Origin: Clostridiaceae bacterium
Lineage (GTDB): Bacteria > Bacillota > Clostridia > UBA1212 > DUPL01
DNA: 64,000 nt
Assembly: GCA_012838385.1 (NCBI GenBank)
Contig: DUPL01000121.1
Location: 30,949-94,948, forward strand
Direction: 5' to 3'
The translations under genes were made by a program, and so were the position numbers. Positions within the stretch are counted from its first letter, which is position 1. Each line of letters begins with the position of its first letter. Shown in pieces: positions 24,605 through 33,935 of this stretch. The notes beneath the pieces are model-generated. The model saw only the letters and a list, made by a program, of their open reading frames with translations. It did not search any database and was not told the origin of the DNA.

Positions 24605-26758
24605 ATGAACATCGTAAGAAAAATAGCAAAAGAACTTGATATTAAAGAGTATCAGGTGGAAAACACCATCAAGCTTATCGATGAAGGAAACACCATCCCC
24701 TTCATAGCAAGATACAGAAAAGAAGCCCACGGCTCATTAGACGACACAACCTTGAGAGAACTGGAAAAAAAACTAAATTACCTAAGAAATCTTGAAAGCA
24801 AAAAAGAAGAAGTAAAAAATCTGCTTGAAAAACAAGGCGTTCTGGATGAAAAATTGACTCAGGAAATCAACAAGGCGGACACTTTGTCTGAAATTGAAGA
24901 CATCTACAGACCCTATAGACCAAAAAGAAGAACAAGAGCCACTATAGCAAAGGAAAAAGGTCTTAATCCATTGGCAGAAACAATTTATCAGCAGATAAGA
25001 ATAGGCATGCCCTTGGAAGAATATATTCAGAAATTCATAGACGACAACAAGGATACCGTTACAGTAGAGTCTCTTGAAGAAGCAATAAACGGAGTCAGCG
25101 ATATAATTGCTGAATTTGTCAGCGATGATGCTGAAATCAGAAAAAGAGTAAGAGGCCACTTTATCCTAAACAGCCAGATAGTATCAAAGGCTACCGACCC
25201 GGAAACGGATTCAGTTTACTCAAACTACTACGACTATACGGAATCAACAATAAAAATTGCAGACCACAGAATACTTGCAGTCAACAGGGGTGAAAAGGAA
25301 GGCTTTTTAAAAGTCACAATCCAGGTTAACAAGGAAAATGTACTTAGACTAATAAACAACTATGTAATGAAAGAAGATTGCCAGTACCGTAACTTTATAG
25401 AAAGAGCCATTGAAGACTCCTATACCCGCCTCATAGAGCCCTCCATTGAAAGAGAGATAAGAAACTCCCTTACAGAAAGGGCTGTTGAAGGCGCTATAAA
25501 AAACTTTTCCAAAAACCTCAAACAACTTCTTATGCAGAGGCCGCTGAAAGGTAAAGTTGTAATGGGAATAGACCCTGCATACAGGACCGGATGCAAATTT
25601 GCTGTTTGTGATGACACAGGCAAAGTTCTGGATACAGGAGTCATCTATCCCACTCCACCCCACAACAAGGTTGAAGAAGCTGCAAAAATGCTCAAAGCAG
25701 CAATCGAAAAACATAATGTAGATGTAATATCAATAGGAAACGGTACCGCTTCCGGTGAAACGGAGATGTTTGTTGCATCACTGTTAAAGGATATTAAAAG
25801 AAACATCGGATACATCGTAGTAAACGAAGCCGGCGCCAGTGTTTACTCAGCCTCCGAACTTGCTGCAGAAGAATTCCCCGATTTCGATGTTGCATTAAGA
25901 AGTGCCGTATCCATTGCAAGAAGACTGCAGGACCCGCTGGCAGAGCTTGTAAAGATTGATCCAAAGGCTATTGGTGTAGGACAGTATCAGCACGACATGC
26001 CCACCAATCTTTTGGACTCCGCCCTGAAGGGTGTGGTGGAAGACAGCGTCAATACAGTCGGAGTTGACTTGAATACCGCCTCCTTCTCCATCCTCTCCTA
26101 TGTTTCCGGCATAAACACATCAGTTGCAAGGGAGATAGTAAAGTATAGGGAAGAAAACGGCAAGTTTAAAAACAGGAAAGAACTTCTCAAGGTTCCCAAA
26201 CTTGGTGCTAAGACCTTTGAAATGTGCGCAGGTTTCTTAAGAATTCCAGAAAGCGAGGATTTTCTAGACAACACTGCAGTTCACCCCGAATCCTACGGAC
26301 CTGCAAGGAAACTACTGGATATGTGCGGAATAGAGTCCACAAAGGACTTGAAACTGGTTGAGGAAAGAGCGAAAAAAATTGGAGTTGATAAAATAGCCAG
26401 GACCATTGAAGTGGGAGTCCCAACCCTTTCCGACATAATTGAGGAAATAAAGAAGCCAGGAAGAGATATAAGGGATACATTGCCCTCTCCAATTGTTCGC
26501 ACCGAAATTCTCACCCTTGAAAACCTGAAGGAAGGCATGATTCTGACCGGAACTGTAAGGAATGTAATAGACTTTGGAGCCTTTGTAGACATTGGCGTTC
26601 ACCAGGACGGTCTTGTGCACATATCTGAAATCTGCGATAAGTACATCAAACATCCCTCTGAAGTTCTAGGAGTGGGAGATATAATCAAAGTCAAGGTTAT
26701 AGGTGTTGACATTGACAGAAAAAGAATATCTCTCAGCATGAAAAACATTCCACAATAG
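24605..26758 (+). CDS. tex: Tex-family RNA-binding transcription accessory protein
   Basis: 717 residues, standard Tex length. It has the helical N-terminal region with FIARYRKEAHGSLDD, the YqgF-like RNase H fold around MGIDPAYRTGCKFAVCD, the tandem helix-hairpin-helix region, and a C-terminal S1 domain (TGTVRNVIDFGAFVDIG). Tex binds RNA and is related to eukaryotic Spt6. AAAGGAG lies eight bases before the ATG. The cotH-like gene begins eight bases after the stop, so the two are probably co-transcribed. Confidence 0.95.
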   Translation: MNIVRKIAKELDIKEYQVENTIKLIDEGNTIPFIARYRKEAHGSLDDTTLRELEKKLNYLRNLESKKEEVKNLLEKQGVLDEKLTQEINKADTLSEIEDIYRPYRPKRRTRATIAKEKGLNPLAETIYQQIRIGMPLEEYIQKFIDDNKDTVTVESLEEAINGVSDIIAEFVSDDAEIRKRVRGHFILNSQIVSKATDPETDSVYSNYYDYTESTIKIADHRILAVNRGEKEGFLKVTIQVNKENVLRLINNYVMKEDCQYRNFIERAIEDSYTRLIEPSIEREIRNSLTERAVEGAIKNFSKNLKQLLMQRPLKGKVVMGIDPAYRTGCKFAVCDDTGKVLDTGVIYPTPPHNKVEEAAKMLKAAIEKHNVDVISIGNGTASGETEMFVASLLKDIKRNIGYIVVNEAGASVYSASELAAEEFPDFDVALRSAVSIARRLQDPLAELVKIDPKAIGVGQYQHDMPTNLLDSALKGVVEDSVNTVGVDLNTASFSILSYVSGINTSVAREIVKYREENGKFKNRKELLKVPKLGAKTFEMCAGFLRIPESEDFLDNTAVHPESYGPARKLLDMCGIESTKDLKLVEERAKKIGVDKIARTIEVGVPTLSDIIEEIKKPGRDIRDTLPSPIVRTEILTLENLKEGMILTGTVRNVIDFGAFVDIGVHQDGLVHISEICDKYIKHPSEVLGVGDIIKVKVIGVDIDRKRISLSMKNIPQ

Positions 26759-26766
26759 GTGATATC

Positions 26767-29403
26767 ATGAGGTTTTCCACGGAAAGGTTGCTTTCTCTGA
26801 CTTTCGTAATTGTTTTAGTTGTAATCATGCTTGTGTCCATCAGGCATGATTACGACAAAAAACCACCCACAGGTCATTTGGAACTGACTGTGGGAGAGGT
26901 TTGCATATTTTCACTCATGGATAATAAATACATAAAATATAATCTTGAAAAGGACACTGAATACGAAATCTATCTTGACATGGATGCAAAAACCTTCACG
27001 GATACATACATAGGCCTTTCTATAGACAAAGGAAATATCCAAATTGACGGAAAAGACACAAACAATACCTTGGTTCCAATATCAAACAGCAAACCAATAA
27101 CCATAAAATCAGACAGTGATGCAAACCTTACCGTCTCCGTCTTTACATACAACAAAAGCATAAACAAGGAAATACTATATACCAGCAACTTTAATTTCCT
27201 AAGCAGTATCAATGACTTCTCCAACGAGAAAGAGGATTTGATTCTGGTTCTGACAGGAGATATCAAAACGACTGAAACGTTGATTATTAAAAGACCCTGC
27301 GAATTCTTCTTGAATGGATTCAACTTTGAATCCACACAAGACTTCATTGTGGATTTTGAATCCACCAAACCATTTATAATTCACATGAGAGATAAAAAAC
27401 AGATCAGGGTTAATGCCTTCTATGCCAATACTCCAAACAGCGACATAACTATTGACAAGATCTTTTTCAAGGATGAGCCCGAATACGCAGTAAGAGCAAA
27501 GACCTTGAACGGAAAATCCATCGGCACAAAAACAACTGTAAAAAGTGCTGAAAAGTTCCTTCAGCTTTTAGATGACAATCACTACCCTTATCTTTATCCG
27601 GATACAACAATTTCAGTTGGCAATTTTATTCTCGATAACAAGGCTGTTGAATCCTTTTACAACACTTTCAAGAAGGAAATAACAGTTACAAAGCCTGTCA
27701 GGCTCGTTATTAATAAAGGGTTTGAAATAAAGGATGTCGTGTTAAATATCCAAACGGATGAAAAAGGCACCTTGGTAGTTAATGTGGATGAAAATGCAAA
27801 CTTCAGCTATCACCATATTTCAATAGATGCCCCAAACTGCTCCCTTTTATGGACAAATTCCGCTCCTAAAGAAGATTATGTGGCAAAATACATGAATGTT
27901 CAAACATATCAGGGAAAGCCTGTAAACAGCTTTCTTGGCGGCAATGGAAAAGGAAGAATTATAGAATTTGCCAGCAATGACTCTCTGGGTCTGGAGTGGG
28001 TGGTGAAGGGAAATGTAATTGAAGCACAAATCCCCTTTGATACCAGCGACATACAGCTTGCCGATATTGAAATAAGTTTTATGACAAGTGAAGGCACAGC
28101 TGAAATAGATAAGAAATATGTAAAAGATAATAATTTGGTAGATCTGCATGAATCCCCCTTGATTGTCGTTACCGATGAAAAAGGCAAAACAAGAACTTAC
28201 ATGGTATCAGTAAAGAGAAAAGCAAACTCTCTTCCAATAATCTACATATACACCGATGACTATAGAACAATCGATTCAAAGGAAGAATACATACCAGGTT
28301 CCTTCATGATGGATGCGGACCATGTAGATGGGAACTATACAATTCCAACTACAAGTATGAATATTAGGGGGAGAGGCAATTCCACCTGGAGACTTTTTGA
28401 CAAGAAACCATATAGAATCAAATTTGATGAAAAGGTATCTTTGTTTGGCCTTGCACCTAACAGGGACTGGGTGCTCCTTGCAAACTATGCAGACCACTCC
28501 CTGCTAAGAAATTACGTTGCCATGGAAATGGGCAAGAAACTTACAAACCTTGAATTCACACCTTCTTCCTACCCTGTTGACTTGTTTGTTAACGGTGAAT
28601 ACATGGGTGTGTATTCAATTGGCGAACAGATAGAAGTTGCAAAAAGCCGTGTTGATATTGACGAGGACTATGACGATCCTGACACCGGATATCTCCTTGA
28701 GGTAGGAGGAACTGACAATGTCCTTGAACTGGGTGTCGACTTTTTCCACTCCATGCTTCTTAAGTGGGTCGCCATAAAGAGTCCGGACACAAGGGCAATG
28801 TCAAAAGAACACTTTGACTTCATATCGCAATTTACAAAGGATGCAGACAATGCCATAGTCAGAAATCTGGATTATGAAAACTATGTAGACATTGACTCGG
28901 TAATTGATTGGGTTATTCTACATGAATTTACCTGCAACCTCGATTCAGGATTTAGAAGAAGCTGTTTTCTTTACAAGGATAAAGGCGGAAAACTCCGCAT
29001 GGGACCCATATGGGACTTCGACCTTGCCTTTGGCAACTACTTCAGAGACAACTCTTATGACACATGGTTTACCTGCGGTGGAGAAACTTTGGGAAGCACC
29101 TGGACTACTTTCCTTTACCAGTATCCTAAGTTTAACGAGAAATACAAAACGAGATGGAACGAGGTTAAGGATGTACTAAAAGATACCGCCCTTTCTGCAG
29201 TCACCAACGGTAAAAACATGGTTTACAAGTCTGCAATGTACAACTTTGAAAAATGGAATAAGTTGCTTGGCAACAAAACTTCCCTGCAGCCTGAGCATAT
29301 TAGGGAGATGAAAACCTATGACGACCATATCAACTATCTCCTAAATTTCATAAATACCCGTTTCGAGTGGCTTGACAACGCTATAAACAACCTGCCCTCG
29401 TAG
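26767..29403 (+). CDS. CotH-kinase family protein with membrane anchor
   Basis: 878 residues. An N-terminal transmembrane helix (about 7-25) is followed by some 480 beta-rich residues without a clear family, then a CotH kinase domain from about residue 515. Diagnostic segments are NIRGRGNSTW, KKPYRIKFD, YMGVYSIGEQ and GPIWDFDLAFGN, the last holding the metal-binding DFD. CotH phosphorylates spore coat proteins in B. subtilis; extracellular CotH kinases also occur in cellulosome-forming clostridia. No dockerin repeats are seen. It follows tex by eight bases and uses GGTGAT as its ribosome binding site. Confidence 0.86.
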   Translation: MRFSTERLLSLTFVIVLVVIMLVSIRHDYDKKPPTGHLELTVGEVCIFSLMDNKYIKYNLEKDTEYEIYLDMDAKTFTDTYIGLSIDKGNIQIDGKDTNNTLVPISNSKPITIKSDSDANLTVSVFTYNKSINKEILYTSNFNFLSSINDFSNEKEDLILVLTGDIKTTETLIIKRPCEFFLNGFNFESTQDFIVDFESTKPFIIHMRDKKQIRVNAFYANTPNSDITIDKIFFKDEPEYAVRAKTLNGKSIGTKTTVKSAEKFLQLLDDNHYPYLYPDTTISVGNFILDNKAVESFYNTFKKEITVTKPVRLVINKGFEIKDVVLNIQTDEKGTLVVNVDENANFSYHHISIDAPNCSLLWTNSAPKEDYVAKYMNVQTYQGKPVNSFLGGNGKGRIIEFASNDSLGLEWVVKGNVIEAQIPFDTSDIQLADIEISFMTSEGTAEIDKKYVKDNNLVDLHESPLIVVTDEKGKTRTYMVSVKRKANSLPIIYIYTDDYRTIDSKEEYIPGSFMMDADHVDGNYTIPTTSMNIRGRGNSTWRLFDKKPYRIKFDEKVSLFGLAPNRDWVLLANYADHSLLRNYVAMEMGKKLTNLEFTPSSYPVDLFVNGEYMGVYSIGEQIEVAKSRVDIDEDYDDPDTGYLLEVGGTDNVLELGVDFFHSMLLKWVAIKSPDTRAMSKEHFDFISQFTKDADNAIVRNLDYENYVDIDSVIDWVILHEFTCNLDSGFRRSCFLYKDKGGKLRMGPIWDFDLAFGNYFRDNSYDTWFTCGGETLGSTWTTFLYQYPKFNEKYKTRWNEVKDVLKDTALSAVTNGKNMVYKSAMYNFEKWNKLLGNKTSLQPEHIREMKTYDDHINYLLNFINTRFEWLDNAINNLPS

Positions 29404-29466
29404 AAAAAGTAATATTTGCGAAAGCTTGTCATATAATTTACCATAACTATTTAGTGAGGGATATGT

Positions 29467-30546
29467 ATGAGCTTTAACAATGGATATTACTTTTTCGAGC
29501 ATAGTGACAAAAGCGTAAGCGGGTATATCATGTTCAGAAAGTCAAACGGCTCTGTACGCGTTCAAGTTTTGGTTGAAGGACTTAACGTACCTGCTGACAA
29601 AGGACAAGTGTATCTATCAAATGCGCAGGGTGACAAGCTGCATTTGGCGGATGTGCCTTTGAGAAAGATGAAAAACGGAAGAAGGAGCGTAAACTGCGAC
29701 GTACGCTTCAATGAAAACAGGAAATCATTAAACAGTTTTGACTGCGCCCACATAGTTGTCAGGAACAAATCCGTCATTGAAGCTTTTTCTGGGAAAGTTA
29801 GAAACTTTGACAGGGACATGTTCAACGACAATTACCAAAAGAAGCCTGAAAAAACTGCTGCTCCTGAGAAAAAGGAGTTGGACAAGATCGAAGAAAAACC
29901 AAAACCAGAACTCAAACCCATGCCAGAACCAAAACCGCTTGTTGATATTGAAACCAAACCCGAGATAAAAGAGGAAAAACCTCCCGAGCCGCAGAAAACT
30001 GCAAACGACACAACAAACGGCCGTACAATTGCGCCTTCAAAAACAGAGCAATTTACAAAACCGCAGAACATGGAAAAACCCAGCTTTGACTGGGATGAAT
30101 TCCTGAACAAGGAGCTAAAGGCAGCCGACATAAACAAGGAAGTCAAGAAGGAAGAGAAATATCCTGACGACACCTTCAATGAAATGCTCCTTCCCTTTGA
30201 TCCATTCAATACTACCAACAAGGCTTACAACTGGTGGGTTGCAGACAACTATCAGCAGGCATCCGACGCCTTCAAGGCAATAAATGTACTTATGCCCACA
30301 ATAATAACAAAGTTTCTGTACAACAATATTGAAAACCACAAACATGCACTGATTGGCAGATACGAGCAGGACGGACGGAAATTCGTAATACTGGGCATAC
30401 CCTCTGCCAATGTCATAACCAACTCCGTTGCCCGCTGGATGAAGTGTTCCGTCTTTTATACGGATACAGAATATGTTGGGTATCTCCTCTACTACATAGA
30501 CGCAAAAACATCTTCATTGGTAAAGGCGGTGCCCCAGGAAGACTAA
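29467..30546 (+). CDS. Uncharacterised two-domain protein with proline-rich linker
   Basis: 359 residues. Residues 1-120 are a beta-rich domain (HSDKSVSGYIMFRKSNGSVRV). Residues 125-200 are a Pro/Glu/Lys-rich linker. The C-terminal domain from about 235 begins near FDPFNTTNKAYNWWVADN and recalls small domains found in other clostridial proteins with the pattern Y-x-W-W followed by a glycine-rich hairpin; I could not name it. GAGGGAT precedes the ATG. No signal peptide or membrane helix. It follows the cotH-like gene by 63 bases and converges with spmB. Confidence 0.65.
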   Translation: MSFNNGYYFFEHSDKSVSGYIMFRKSNGSVRVQVLVEGLNVPADKGQVYLSNAQGDKLHLADVPLRKMKNGRRSVNCDVRFNENRKSLNSFDCAHIVVRNKSVIEAFSGKVRNFDRDMFNDNYQKKPEKTAAPEKKELDKIEEKPKPELKPMPEPKPLVDIETKPEIKEEKPPEPQKTANDTTNGRTIAPSKTEQFTKPQNMEKPSFDWDEFLNKELKAADINKEVKKEEKYPDDTFNEMLLPFDPFNTTNKAYNWWVADNYQQASDAFKAINVLMPTIITKFLYNNIENHKHALIGRYEQDGRKFVILGIPSANVITNSVARWMKCSVFYTDTEYVGYLLYYIDAKTSSLVKAVPQED

Positions 30547-30548
30547 AA

Positions 30549-31073
30549 TCAAATACCAAAAATCAAGGATATGAAAACCCCTGCATAGAAGGCGGAAACA
30601 AAACTTGCTACAAGAGCCGCTGTCAAAACATTGGGGGTTTTCCTTATTCTTGTATTCTGGGTGTATACAGTCAATGTATAAAGTATGGTTTCAGTAGAAC
30701 CCATCATTACAGACGCAATCATGCCGGCTTTTGAATCCGCACCGTAAGTCTTGAATATGTCTGCAAGAAGTGCCAATGAGCCGCTGCCAGACACTGGTCT
30801 CATTATCAAAAAAGGAACAAGGGCGTCATCAAGGCCAAGAAAGCTGGTAACAGGGTGTAAAAAAGAAACCAGAATATCCAATGCTCCGGATGCCCTGAAA
30901 ACGCTGATTGCTACAATCAGACCTACAAGGGAAGGAAGAAGCTTTACAATGGTGGTTGCTCCTTCCTTTGCTCCCACTATAAAAGAATCAAAACATTTCA
31001 CCTTTCTGAACACTCCGGAAACGAGAATTAAAAGCACCATTACCGGTATTACATAGGAGATGAATTGAGTCAT
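30549..31073 (-). CDS. spmB: Spore maturation protein B
   Basis: 174 residues with about five membrane helices of the nucleoside-recognition (Gate) family. The segment FLIMRPVSGSGSLALLADI is typical of SpmB. With SpmA it is needed for spore core dehydration and heat resistance. Its start overlaps the spmA stop by one base, the usual spmA-spmB arrangement. It ends two bases from the convergent gene's stop. Confidence 0.92.
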   Translation of the reverse strand: MTQFISYVIPVMVLLILVSGVFRKVKCFDSFIVGAKEGATTIVKLLPSLVGLIVAISVFRASGALDILVSFLHPVTSFLGLDDALVPFLIMRPVSGSGSLALLADIFKTYGADSKAGMIASVMMGSTETILYTLTVYTQNTRIRKTPNVLTAALVASFVSAFYAGVFISLIFGI

Positions 31074-31651
31074 TACCGCTTCCTCCTTCCATCAAGGATA
31101 AAAAAAACAAGAAGAGCGGTTATAAGGGTAAGAACTGATGTGATCCATATAGGCACCAAAACATCTGCAGGATTCTTCGCTCCGAATGAATTTCTCAAGG
31201 CAATAATGGTTGTAGGTACAAGTTGAAGGCATGCGGAATTTACAACGAGAAACAAACATGTGCTTTTTCTGGCAGTGGTGTTTGGATTTGTCCTTTCAAG
31301 TTCATGGACTGCAGCAATTCCTGATGGAGTGGCTCCATTACCCAAACCTAGAAAGTTCGCTGTCAGGTTTGTGACAATATGCTTTTCTGCTTCCTTGTTG
31401 TACCTTGTTTCAGGAAACAGTTTCCTAATAACGGGACTGATTAGTTTTGATATGAAGTTAATGCCTCCCGCATCCTGAAATATGCGCATCAAGCCACACC
31501 AAAGGGAAACCACTCCCAAAAGACCTATGCAGAAAGTAACCGCATCATTTGACGCATCCAACAAGGTTTTGCCAACGGCATCAATTTTTCCGTTGGCAAT
31601 ACCAACGACCAGACCAACAATCAACAAAGCAACCCAGATATAATTTAGCAT
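31073..31651 (-). CDS. spmA: Spore maturation protein A
   Basis: 192 residues, membrane protein of the Gate family. LGNGATPSGIAAVHELERTNP is close to the SpmA signature. It acts with SpmB in core dehydration during sporulation. It is the first gene of the pair and is divergent from abrB, with a 154-base gap that includes the abrB promoter. Confidence 0.92.
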   Translation of the reverse strand: MLNYIWVALLIVGLVVGIANGKIDAVGKTLLDASNDAVTFCIGLLGVVSLWCGLMRIFQDAGGINFISKLISPVIRKLFPETRYNKEAEKHIVTNLTANFLGLGNGATPSGIAAVHELERTNPNTTARKSTCLFLVVNSACLQLVPTTIIALRNSFGAKNPADVLVPIWITSVLTLITALLVFFILDGRRKR

Positions 31652-31737
31652 ATTACCTACCCATTGGGATTCCTTTTTAATATATATGCCTGGACAATTC
31701 CAAATATTTGTTTAAATATTAATTTATCCTATTTCTA

Positions 31738-31766
31738 TTGACTTTAATTTACATCTAGGGTATGAT
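31738..31766 (+). promoter_or_regulatory. Sigma-A promoter of abrB
   Basis: TTGACT (31738-31743) and TATGAT (31761-31766) with exactly 17 bases between, 39 bases before the start codon. Confidence 0.75.
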
Positions 31767-31805
31767 GATAGGTGTAAATATTTTTGTAAAGGGGAGGAGA
31801 ATAAT

Positions 31806-32048
31806 ATGATGAAATCAACGGGTATAGTTAGACGAGTTGACGAGCTAGGTAGAGTTGTACTTCCCATTGAGCTTAGAAGAACACTCGACATCCAAGAAAA
31901 AGACGCTCTCGAGATCTACGTGGATGCCAATTCAATCATATTGAAGAAATATGAACCATCCTGTGTATTCTGCGGGAATGCCAGAGATGTGATTCAATAC
32001 AAGGGAAAGAATATTTGCCCGGATTGCATTTATGACCTTAAGAAATAA
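31806..32048 (+). CDS. abrB: AbrB-family transition-state regulator
   Basis: 80 residues. Residues 1-50 are the AbrB swapped-hairpin DNA-binding domain (GIVRRVDELGRVVLPIELRR). The C-terminal part has a zinc-ribbon-like pair of CxxC motifs (CVFCG and CPDC). AbrB proteins repress stationary-phase and sporulation genes. GGGGAGGAGA precedes a double ATG; translation may start at 31806 or 31809. The convergent neighbour is rsmI, as for abrB of B. subtilis. Confidence 0.92.
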   Translation: MMKSTGIVRRVDELGRVVLPIELRRTLDIQEKDALEIYVDANSIILKKYEPSCVFCGNARDVIQYKGKNICPDCIYDLKK

Positions 32049-32058
32049 CATAATATAT

Positions 32059-32089
32059 AGGCGCTATCAAAGGGTAGTGCCTTTTTTTC
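32059..32089 (+). terminator. Intrinsic terminator of abrB overlapping the rsmI end
   Basis: AGGCGCTATC (32059-32068) pairs with GGTAGTGCCT (32073-32082) around a four-base loop, followed by a T run. The rsmI stop codon lies within the hairpin. Confidence 0.8.
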
Positions 32090-32903
32090 TTTCATAAATT
32101 GCATAAACATCGTTTCTCGAAAGACCAGTTTCCTTTGCAACTTCTTTAATCGCATTGTTTCTCTTTAGACCACTTTCAATCTTTTCATTTACCATGTTGA
32201 ATATTTCAACCTCTTCGTATTCTATTACTTCTTCTACTTCCCGATTCCCTTCAATAACGATAACGAACTCTCCTCTTGGATTGTTTTCTTCATAGAACCC
32301 AATCAAGCTGTCCACACTACCCCATTTCAATTCTTCAAACTTTTTCGTAAGTTCTCTGGCAAGGCAAATCTTCCTGTCTACTACATGTTCTTTCAATTCC
32401 TTAAGGGTGGAGAGTATGTTGTGTGGAGCCTCATAAAACACAAGTGTTCTTTTTTCATCAGAAATCCTTTTAAGGACTTCCCTTCTCTTTTTCTTATCCT
32501 GAGGTAGGAATCCTTCAAAAACAAAACTTCTTGTATTGAAACCAGATAAAACAACACCCATTATCAAAGCGCAGGGACCGGGTATCAGAGTATATTCAAT
32601 ACCATTTTCAATTGCGAGTTTCACCAAATCCTCTCCCGGATCAGAAATACCGGGAGTACCCGCATCGGTAACATACGCAATGGATTCTCCGTTTTTCAGC
32701 TTCTCTATCAACTTTTCACCCAATGTATCCTTGTTGTGCTCATGGTAGCTTACAAGAGGTTTTCTAATATCAAAACGCATAAGAAGCTTTGCGGTATGCC
32801 TTGTATCTTCCGCTGCAATCAAATCCACACTCCTTAATGTATCAAGTGCTCTTATGGATATGTCCTCAAGATTCCCTATTGGTGTTGCAATTAAATACAG
32901 CAT
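32067..32903 (-). CDS. rsmI: 16S rRNA (cytidine-1402 2'-O)-methyltransferase
   Basis: 278 residues. The N-terminus LYLIATPIGNLEDIS, followed by AAEDTRHTAKLL and the glycine-rich VTDAGTPGISDPG, is diagnostic of RsmI (YraL/YabC). It methylates C1402 in the decoding site of 16S rRNA using S-adenosylmethionine. It follows the trmN6-like gene by nine bases, in the same order as yabB-yabC in Bacillus; the yazA gene between them is missing. Confidence 0.95.
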   Translation of the reverse strand: MLYLIATPIGNLEDISIRALDTLRSVDLIAAEDTRHTAKLLMRFDIRKPLVSYHEHNKDTLGEKLIEKLKNGESIAYVTDAGTPGISDPGEDLVKLAIENGIEYTLIPGPCALIMGVVLSGFNTRSFVFEGFLPQDKKKRREVLKRISDEKRTLVFYEAPHNILSTLKELKEHVVDRKICLARELTKKFEELKWGSVDSLIGFYEENNPRGEFVIVIEGNREVEEVIEYEEVEIFNMVNEKIESGLKRNNAIKEVAKETGLSRNDVYAIYERKKGTTL

Positions 32904-32912
32904 TTTCTTCTC

Positions 32913-33632
32913 CTATAAATTAACTTTTTCCTCAATCATTTTGCACGACAGATTAGGGTCCACAAGTACGGGAGTACCCACTTTCAAATTCTCACCACCA
33001 TACAAGTTTGCCTTAAGCAAAAACAGTATGGGACTGCTTGAAAGCTTTGAATGTACAAACCTTATCAATTTAGGTTCTAGTTTGTACTTTCTTAATGCAA
33101 CCAAAGTGTCGCACAGCCTGTCCGGTCTGTTCACCATATACAAGGTGCCTTTTGGCACCAGTACCTGAGCTGCTCCTTTTACAATATCCTCAATGGTGCA
33201 AAGAATCTCATGCCTGGCAGCAGCATTGCTTTCATTAACATTCATCAGACCAGTCCCAAGTTTTTTATACGGGGGATTTGTAACAACCACATCGAAGCTG
33301 GCTTTAGGAAAGTAGTCAAGTATGTTTTTGACATCTCCCCTTACAATGGAAATCCTGTCGTTCAAATTGTTCAAACTGACGCTTCTTGCTGCCATGTCGG
33401 CAATATGGTCCTGTATCTCAAGACCTGCAAATAAGCTTTCCAAGTTCTTGTATGACAAAAGTATGGGGATGATTCCTGATCCGGTTCCTATGTCAAGAAC
33501 TCTTTGTTTTCCCTTCAGTTCTGCAAAAAGCGACAAAAGGATGCTGTCAGTACCAAATCTAAAACTGTCATTTTTCTGTATTATTCTTAAATTGCCAATC
33601 ATCAAGTCTTCTATTCTTTCATCCGGATGCAT
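32913..33632 (-). CDS. trmN6: tRNA1(Val) adenine-37 N6-methyltransferase-like (TrmN6/YabB)
   Basis: 239 residues. The SAM-binding motif is LDIGTGSGIIPILLS and the N6-adenine methyltransferase motif is NPPYKK. The start DSFRFGTDSILLSLF is typical of the TrmN6/YabB family. It sits between the ferredoxin gene and rsmI, corresponding to yabB of Bacillus. Confidence 0.88.
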   Translation of the reverse strand: MHPDERIEDLMIGNLRIIQKNDSFRFGTDSILLSLFAELKGKQRVLDIGTGSGIIPILLSYKNLESLFAGLEIQDHIADMAARSVSLNNLNDRISIVRGDVKNILDYFPKASFDVVVTNPPYKKLGTGLMNVNESNAAARHEILCTIEDIVKGAAQVLVPKGTLYMVNRPDRLCDTLVALRKYKLEPKLIRFVHSKLSSSPILFLLKANLYGGENLKVGTPVLVDPNLSCKMIEEKVNL

Positions 33633-33650
33633 AAAAAAACCCCTTTAATC

Positions 33651-33684
33651 AAAAAAGCTTGCTTGAAACCAAGCAAACTTTTTT
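33651..33684 (-). terminator. Intrinsic terminator of the ferredoxin gene
   Basis: On the minus strand TTTGCTTG and CAAGCAAG form a stem around a short loop, followed by CTTTTTT. The A run at the other side would let it work for both strands. Confidence 0.7.
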
Positions 33685-33711
33685 ATCCATTATTCCAAAG
33701 TCATGTACAAA

Positions 33712-33882
33712 TTAATCCTGTGGCTTTGGAGCATCAGTAGGGCATACAGCCGCGCAGCTACCACAATCTATGCATTGCTCAGCATCTATTACGTAAATAT
33801 CACCCTCTGAAATGCAATCTGTTGGACACTCTGGCACGCACGCTCCGCATGCAATGCAGTCATCTGTAATATGATATGCCAT
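33712..33882 (-). CDS. 2[4Fe-4S] ferredoxin
   Basis: 56 residues beginning MAYHITDDCIACGAC. It has two CxxCxxCxxxC clusters (CIACGACVPEC and CIDCGSCAAVC), each followed by PT, the classical clostridial ferredoxin that carries low-potential electrons. GGGGGTGT precedes ATG 33882. It lies between ricT and trmN6, the place taken by yabA in Bacillus, and has its own terminator. Confidence 0.95.
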   Translation of the reverse strand: MAYHITDDCIACGACVPECPTDCISEGDIYVIDAEQCIDCGSCAAVCPTDAPKPQD

Positions 33883-33935
33883 AAATACACCCCCAAATAA
33901 TTTACGTACTATTTTATTTTACCACCAATTGCGTT

